Of a stretch of 64,000 bases of DNA, positions 62,629 to 64,000 are shown piece after piece (position 1 is the stretch's first letter; each line of letters begins with the position of its first letter). A program made the position numbers and the translations under genes. The stretch is from positions 277,303 to 341,302 of the forward strand of contig NW_019211457.1 of assembly GCF_002443255.2 (NCBI RefSeq). The letters run 5' to 3'. Source of the DNA: Varroa destructor. Lineage: Eukaryota > Arthropoda > Arachnida > Mesostigmata > Varroidae. Under the pieces are notes generated by a model, which was not told the DNA's origin, searched no databases, and saw only the letters and a program-made list of their open reading frames with translations.

Positions 62629-62644
62629 AAAAAAAAAAAAAAAA
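62629..62644. repeat. Poly-A run of 16
   Basis: Sixteen A in the candidate intron of the 62-63 kb gene. Shorter runs of 12-15 A occur at 25845 and 26129. Confidence 0.95.
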
Positions 62645-63242
62645 CGTATATTTTTGGTTTGTGTATGTGTTGAAGAATGCAAAAAAATGTTCTTGATATA
62701 GTTTATTTGTTTTCGTCTTTTCCCGCAATTCATCCTACCGTCCGCCATTAGTTGATACCTTTTTGCGGTTGTGTTGGCAGTAAAAGGCTTGATATTGCCA
62801 AGCCATTTCGAACATGAATGAATGAACTCATCTATTTTAGCTAGCCTAGAGCTGCCTTCAGGACTTCTGTCTATTGTTAGAAATATACACATGTAATCTC
62901 GCACCACCGTACTTCAGTGGATCGATGAATAAAAGAAAAACAATTCTATCGTGTCGATTTACGGAATTTACAAGGTAAACAACGACTTTTACAACTAGAT
63001 ACACACAAGCATAAAATAAAGACAAAACTTTAAAAACAAACGATTAAAAAACGTCTCGAAACCAGCTCAAAAACATTTACATTGTCTGTGAGCGCAAGTA
63101 CGATAGTATGTGTCCTCCTCTGGCGTGTTCCCTTTCGATAAATCTGGAAGCCGGCCACGTCCATAAATCTACTGTGCAGCCAAAGACAACGAAGTTAACA
63201 AAAAGGGAGAGGGGAGAAGGAGGAAGGTAGAGGGAGAGAAAC

Positions 63243-63275
<33 letters not shown>

Positions 63276-63290
63276 GAGAGAGAGCGAGAG
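63243..63290. repeat. Compound (AT)n/(AG)n microsatellite
   Basis: An alternating AT run (63243-63268), then gtatgt, then a run of AG. A purine-rich segment of G and A also precedes it (63195-63240). Confidence 0.95.
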
Positions 63291-63674
63291 GAGCGTGCGA
63301 ACCTAGCCACACAAAAAGGACGAAAGCAGACGAAATAGAGAACGGATAGAGCTCACACAAAGGTTGCCAAGATGTGGAAACAATTCACTCAGTACGACCC
63401 GTTGTTGTAGCCGTGTTTCTGTCGATTGATTCGTCCACGCTGAGAATGTCAATGAGTTTAGTGCAGAGGCGCTGGACGCGGGCAATCAAGATAACCGATG
63501 TACAGAAAAAAAAAAAGCACGCTGACCTCTGATAGCAGCACTAGGGCAAAAAACATTCTTAAAGAAAATTATTAAGGTAAAGAAACCTTACGTATACTGT
63601 GTATATGTGTGAATGAAATTAATTGAAAAGCCCCATAAAGGTTACAATAAGGAGACCCAATGGTAAGAGCCTAC

Positions 63675-63745
63675 CTGTATTTTCGACGCGGCCGTTGGAT
63701 CTTTAATAACAAAAATGATCCTATAATAATGGTGCTGAAGATCAT
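63675..63745 (-). CDS. Candidate first coding exon of unrecognised membrane protein
   Basis: The ATG at 63745 opens MIFSTIIIGSFLLLKIQRPR, a hydrophobic segment of about 14 residues followed by a basic KIQRPRRKY. This is typical of a signal anchor or the cytoplasmic edge of a transmembrane helix. The frame stays open upstream to about 63776, adding residues ending in ITKAAANI, so the helix could be longer and the true start could lie on an earlier exon. The donor is ATACAG|GTAGGC and leaves two bases. The next exon supplies the missing base, making Ser. I do not recognise the family. The exon is short; the phase match and hydrophobic pattern are the evidence. Confidence 0.4.
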
Positions 63746-64000
63746 TATGTTGGCTGCTGCCTTTGTGATGAACCGATCTACTTAGACACATATATTAATG
63801 AGAGGACTTAAATTTAGCGCTGCTGTAAGTTGCATGCACAAGTTTGGCATAAGTATAACATTTACTATAAGACATGTATATTACAAAGAAGATTAACTTA
63901 CAACTTCATGTAAAATTTATGATAATAACGATATTGTACTAAACACGACAATGGATTTTTGGACATAGATGTTTTAACGGAACGAAAAAAAAAAAATGTA

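Larger units (their letters stand above)
62545..63674. other. Proposed intron of the unrecognised membrane-protein gene
   Basis: 1.1 kb, with poly-A 16 and the compound AT/AG microsatellite. Confidence 0.4.

Noticed and set aside
1..64000. Search for CRISPR arrays, operons, prophage or plasmid features
   Set aside because: No spaced repeats, no compact gene clusters and clear GT-AG split exons; the DNA is eukaryotic.

Overview
The window looks like non-repetitive animal nuclear DNA, most likely from an arthropod and possibly a mite or tick; that guess rests only on general character. It is AT-rich, full of (TA)n microsatellites, and has two 100-base assembly gaps flanked by TA-rich sequence. 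I saw no operons, Shine-Dalgarno sites, rRNA, tRNA or CRISPR arrays. Coding DNA occurs as short exons with GT-AG borders in long introns. Most open frames of 60-150 codons are chance frames or read-through of exons into introns. I read the exons by eye from splice signals, phase and remembered family sequence, with no alignment. || The one gene I recognise lies on the minus strand and enters the window from about 28.5 kb, running left. Its first coding exon (28245-28499) and second exon (20229-20357) together give an N-terminus very like TBC1D16, a Rab GTPase-activating protein of endocytic recycling. They join in phase. Two further minus-strand exons (19135-19196 and 5311-5463) have good borders and compatible phases, but their membership is inferred. 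The catalytic TBC domain is not in the window and should lie beyond base 1. || Upstream on the same strand (63.7 to 48.6 kb) a second, unrecognised gene can be pieced together from four phase-compatible exons. It starts with a short hydrophobic segment followed by basic residues, as in a signal anchor. Its first two exons are the better supported part. || The rest is intron or intergenic DNA. It holds a broken Tc1-like transposase at 45.4-46.0 kb, a 159-bp MITE-like element at 58.6 kb, GC-richer decayed coding-like blocks at 26.8-28.1 and 60.35-60.57 kb, several long DNA hairpins, a 32-bp tandem duplication, and a few open frames behind strong splice acceptors (31.4, 37.3 and 51.6 kb) that may be exons of unknown genes. 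I found no convincing new biological system. The most useful results are the TBC1D16-like gene structure, the candidate membrane-protein gene, and the hairpins.
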